This document shows positions 6,203 to 7,685 of a DNA stretch of 7,685 nucleotides, one piece after another; within the stretch, counting starts at the first letter, position 1; each line of letters opens with the position of its first letter. The DNA comes from Oscillospiraceae bacterium (GTDB lineage: Bacteria; Bacillota; Clostridia; Oscillospirales; Oscillospiraceae): positions 1 to 7,685 of the forward strand of contig JAEDFW010000082.1 in NCBI GenBank assembly GCA_016297855.1. Direction: 5' to 3'. A model generated the notes under the pieces. It saw nothing but the letters and a program-made list of their open reading frames with translations, was not told the origin of the DNA and did no database searches. Made by a program: the position numbers and the translations under genes.

Positions 6203-7297
6203 TCAGACGATTCTGTTCTCTCTGGACACCAGATATTTTTTGACCATGAGCGCCACCTTGAAGATGATGGCGTCGTCGAATTCGCGCAGATCGAGGCCCG
6301 TGAGCTTTTTGATCTTCTCGAGCCGGTAGACCAGCGTGTTTCTGTGTACAAACAGCTTTCTGGACGTCTCGGACACGTTGAGGTTGTTCTCAAAGAATTT
6401 GTTGATGGTAAACAGCGTCTCCTGATCGAGCGTATCGATGGAGTTCTTCTTGAACACCTCGGACAGGAAGATTTCACACAGCGTGGTCGGCAGCTGGTAG
6501 ATCAGCCTTCCGATGCCGAGATTCTCATAGTTGATGACACTCTTTTCCGTGTCAAAGACCTTGCCGACCTCAATGGCGACCTGCGCCTCCTTATACGAGT
6601 CGGCCAGCTCGCGCAGATGTCCCGCCACGGTACCGATACCGATGACCGTTTTGACAAACAGCTCGGAGCGCAGGGTATCTTCAATGTGCTGCGCCATCTT
6701 GATGAGGTCGGCCTTTTCGGTATTTGGCGCAATCTGCTTGACGAGCGCAATATCCGTCTCATTGATGCTGAGCACAAAATCCTGCTGTTTGTCGGTGAAC
6801 ATGCCGGAGAGCACGTCGACCGCCGCCACGTCTGCACGACCCACCTGACGGATCAGGAACACGGCGCGCGGCACGTCGGTGACAAAATGCAGTTCCTTTG
6901 CGCGGATGTACACATCACCCGGCAGGATATTGTCGGTGATGATGTTCTTGACGAACGTGCCCTTGTCGTGCTTCTCCTCGTAATAGGTCTTTGCGCCGTT
7001 GAGCGCAACATATGCCATCACGCAGAGGCTGCGCGCAGTCTCGTCGTCACCCTCGGCAAACACTGCGTAGTCAAAATAGGCGCTCCAGCTGATGAGCGGC
7101 TTGAACGTCTTTTTATCCACCACAACGATGGAATCGGGTGCACTGTTGAGCTTGATGACTGCCTCCGGCCATTTCTCGCCAATCATGGAGGTATCACTGC
7201 AGGAGATCACGTTGCTGTCGGCATCGATCACGCCAATCACGCGATCGGTTGCCTCCTTCATCTGGACAATGACGCTTTGAAAAACACGACTGGACAT
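6203..7297 (-). CDS. CdaR/PucR-family transcriptional regulator (GGDEF-like domain plus C-terminal helix-turn-helix)
   Basis: A 364-residue predicted DNA-binding regulator. The C-terminus (about 293-355) is a typical PucR-type helix-turn-helix: TINKFFENNLNVSETSRKL, then FVHRNTLVYRLEKI, then LTGLDLREFDDAI. The middle (about 140-260) resembles the degenerate GGDEF-like domain of this family, with VIGIGTVAGHLRELADSYKEA at about 218-238. It lacks a GGDEF motif, so no cyclic-di-GMP synthesis is expected. The N-terminal 110 residues may be a sensory domain like the sugar-diacid-recognition region of CdaR, but the match is weak and I cannot name a ligand. No signal peptide or membrane segment is seen. 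The start is the ATG at 7297, with GGGAGGG (7304-7310) 6 nt upstream. Its position just ahead of ftsEX suggests control of this operon or of itself; that is inference. Confidence 0.88.
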   Translation of the reverse strand: MSSRVFQSVIVQMKEATDRVIGVIDADSNVISCSDTSMIGEKWPEAVIKLNSAPDSIVVVDKKTFKPLISWSAYFDYAVFAEGDDETARSLCVMAYVALNGAKTYYEEKHDKGTFVKNIITDNILPGDVYIRAKELHFVTDVPRAVFLIRQVGRADVAAVDVLSGMFTDKQQDFVLSINETDIALVKQIAPNTEKADLIKMAQHIEDTLRSELFVKTVIGIGTVAGHLRELADSYKEAQVAIEVGKVFDTEKSVINYENLGIGRLIYQLPTTLCEIFLSEVFKKNSIDTLDQETLFTINKFFENNLNVSETSRKLFVHRNTLVYRLEKIKKLTGLDLREFDDAIIFKVALMVKKYLVSRENRIV

Positions 7298-7344
7298 AGA
7301 ATGCCCTCCCTATCATAAAGCTTTTTACACAAACAACCATTGAC

Positions 7345-7373
7345 ATAATACTACGTTTTCAGCAGTATTGCAA
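7345..7373 (-). promoter_or_regulatory. Probable sigma-A promoter of the regulator-ftsEX operon
   Basis: On the minus strand there is a -35 box TTGCAA (7368-7373; 4 of 6 consensus), a 17-bp spacer (7351-7367) and a -10 box TATTAT (7345-7350; 5 of 6). The predicted start near 7338 leaves a leader of about 40 nt to the regulator ATG at 7297, with a strong Shine-Dalgarno at 7304-7310. The region upstream is AT-rich with several A-tracts, which may act as an UP element. It is the best promoter in the gap and probably serves the genes from the regulator through ftsE, ftsX and the M23 hydrolase. Confidence 0.72.
7347..7369. promoter_or_regulatory. Imperfect dyad across the regulator promoter (possible operator)
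   Basis: The 23-bp dyad has arms AATACTGC and GTAGTATT (minus-strand reading) that pair at 7 of 8 positions around a 7-bp centre. It begins in the -35 box and ends in the -10 box, so a protein bound here would block RNA polymerase. Autoregulation by the downstream regulator is plausible. A dyad of this quality can occur by chance. Confidence 0.4.
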
Positions 7374-7489
7374 GAGGTATTTGACATTTCTTTTCAAAAA
7401 CCGACTGCGTTTTTGTGCCATTTTCATAGTTTTTCGTCATTTGCCCCAAAACTGGCGTGTTTTTTTCGCAAAAACGTTTCTGTTTTCGT
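7374..7489. other. AT-rich intergenic region upstream of the regulator promoter
   Basis: This stretch between the pseudouridine synthase stop codon and the regulator promoter has no credible gene. It is full of A and T runs. Those at 7410-7414, 7421-7424 and 7430-7434 are spaced about one helical turn apart. I see no GC-rich hairpin with a U-tract to end the upstream gene; the only hairpin (7459-7475) has an arm pair made almost entirely of A-T pairs. Confidence 0.6.
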
Positions 7490-7685
7490 TTAAAAAAGTT
7501 CCGGCAATTTGTCCAGTGCAGCCTCTGCCGAAGCGATATCCAGCTCGCGCACGGCGCCCTTTTCCAGCGTACCGAGCGACAGTCCGCCCTCCGCCAGACG
7601 TTTGAGATAGCTGACCGGCATCGCGCGCGCAGCCATCATGCGCCGCACCTGATGATACTTACCCTCCTGCACAAAAACGAGGCTC
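7490..7685 (-). CDS. RsuA/RluB-family pseudouridine synthase, C-terminal 64 residues (5' end outside window)
   Basis: This is the end of an rRNA pseudouridine synthase, which isomerises a uridine in 16S or 23S rRNA. The frame enters at the right edge and ends with TAA at 7490-7492. The visible part holds the C-terminal family signature EGKYHQVRRMMAARAMPV, then LKRLAEGGLSLGTLEKGAVREL, as in the RsuA/RluB/RluE/RluF group. The catalytic Asp motif and the N-terminal S4 domain lie outside the window, so neither activity nor the exact member can be judged. A GTG at 7672 is open but falls inside the conserved domain; the reading frame continues upstream of it, so it is not the true start. It is followed by a 192-bp gap and a new promoter, so it probably belongs to a separate transcription unit. 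Confidence 0.88.
   Translation of the reverse strand, partial: SLVFVQEGKYHQVRRMMAARAMPVSYLKRLAEGGLSLGTLEKGAVRELDIASAEAALDKLPELF

Noticed and set aside
6192..6228. TGTCCAG/CTGGACA inverted repeat around the regulator stop codon
   Set aside because: 7-bp arms with a 23-base loop are expected several times by chance in a window this size, and there is no U-tract.
6158..7318. Plus-strand reading frame of 386 codons opposite the regulator
   Set aside because: It mirrors the regulator gene almost end to end, with no recognisable domain; an antisense shadow.
7459..7475. Hairpin as terminator of the pseudouridine synthase gene
   Set aside because: The arms consist almost only of A-T pairs and no U-tract follows; too weak to call a terminator.
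1..7685. Mobile element, CRISPR array, phage or defence system
   Set aside because: No transposase, integrase, spaced repeats or defence-type proteins were seen; all genes are conserved core functions on one strand.

Overview
All seven genes in this window lie on the minus strand, so transcription runs from right to left. Two are cut by the window edges. The sequence is moderately GC-rich with AT-rich intergenic gaps. It carries clean Shine-Dalgarno sites, including a TTG start. The gene set (greA next to lysS; ftsEX followed by a secreted coiled-coil hydrolase and a carboxy-terminal-processing protease; a CdaR/PucR-type regulator in front) fits a Gram-positive anaerobe of the class Clostridia. 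An Oscillospiraceae/Ruminococcaceae-like gut Firmicute is my best guess, inferred from gene order and protein character. I ran no database search.

Layout in the order of transcription: (1) 7685-7490, the end of an RsuA-family pseudouridine synthase. (2) 7489-7298, the longest gene-free stretch (192 bp), AT-rich, with a good sigma-A type promoter and an imperfect dyad across it. (3) 7297-6203, a CdaR/PucR-family regulator. (4) 6173-5484 ftsE and 5497-4610 ftsX, overlapping by 14 bp. (5) 4596-3325, a secreted coiled-coil protein with an intact M23 (LytM) peptidase domain. (6) an 83-bp gap with a perfect 11-bp stem-loop. (7) 3241-2048, a membrane-anchored PDZ/S41 protease starting at TTG. (8) a perfect consensus promoter overlapping that gene's stop codon. 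(9) 1957-1484 greA and 1451-1 lysS, which runs off the left edge. No gap exceeds 300 bp. I see no tRNA, rRNA, mobile element or CRISPR array.

Functionally there are two units. The first is a cell-wall remodelling operon. FtsEX is an ABC-type mechanotransmitter that activates a peptidoglycan hydrolase outside the membrane, and the M23 protein is the obvious partner. The S41 protease may process or turn over exported proteins, possibly including that hydrolase. The upstream regulator, only 29 bp from ftsE, is probably co-transcribed with it. The second is a housekeeping unit, greA-lysS, with its own strong promoter.

The window looks like conserved core genome. I found no convincing new system. 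The most interesting points are the catalytically intact M23 effector under FtsEX, the regulator with a dyad over its own promoter, the stem-loop before the protease gene, and the textbook-perfect greA promoter placed on a stop codon.
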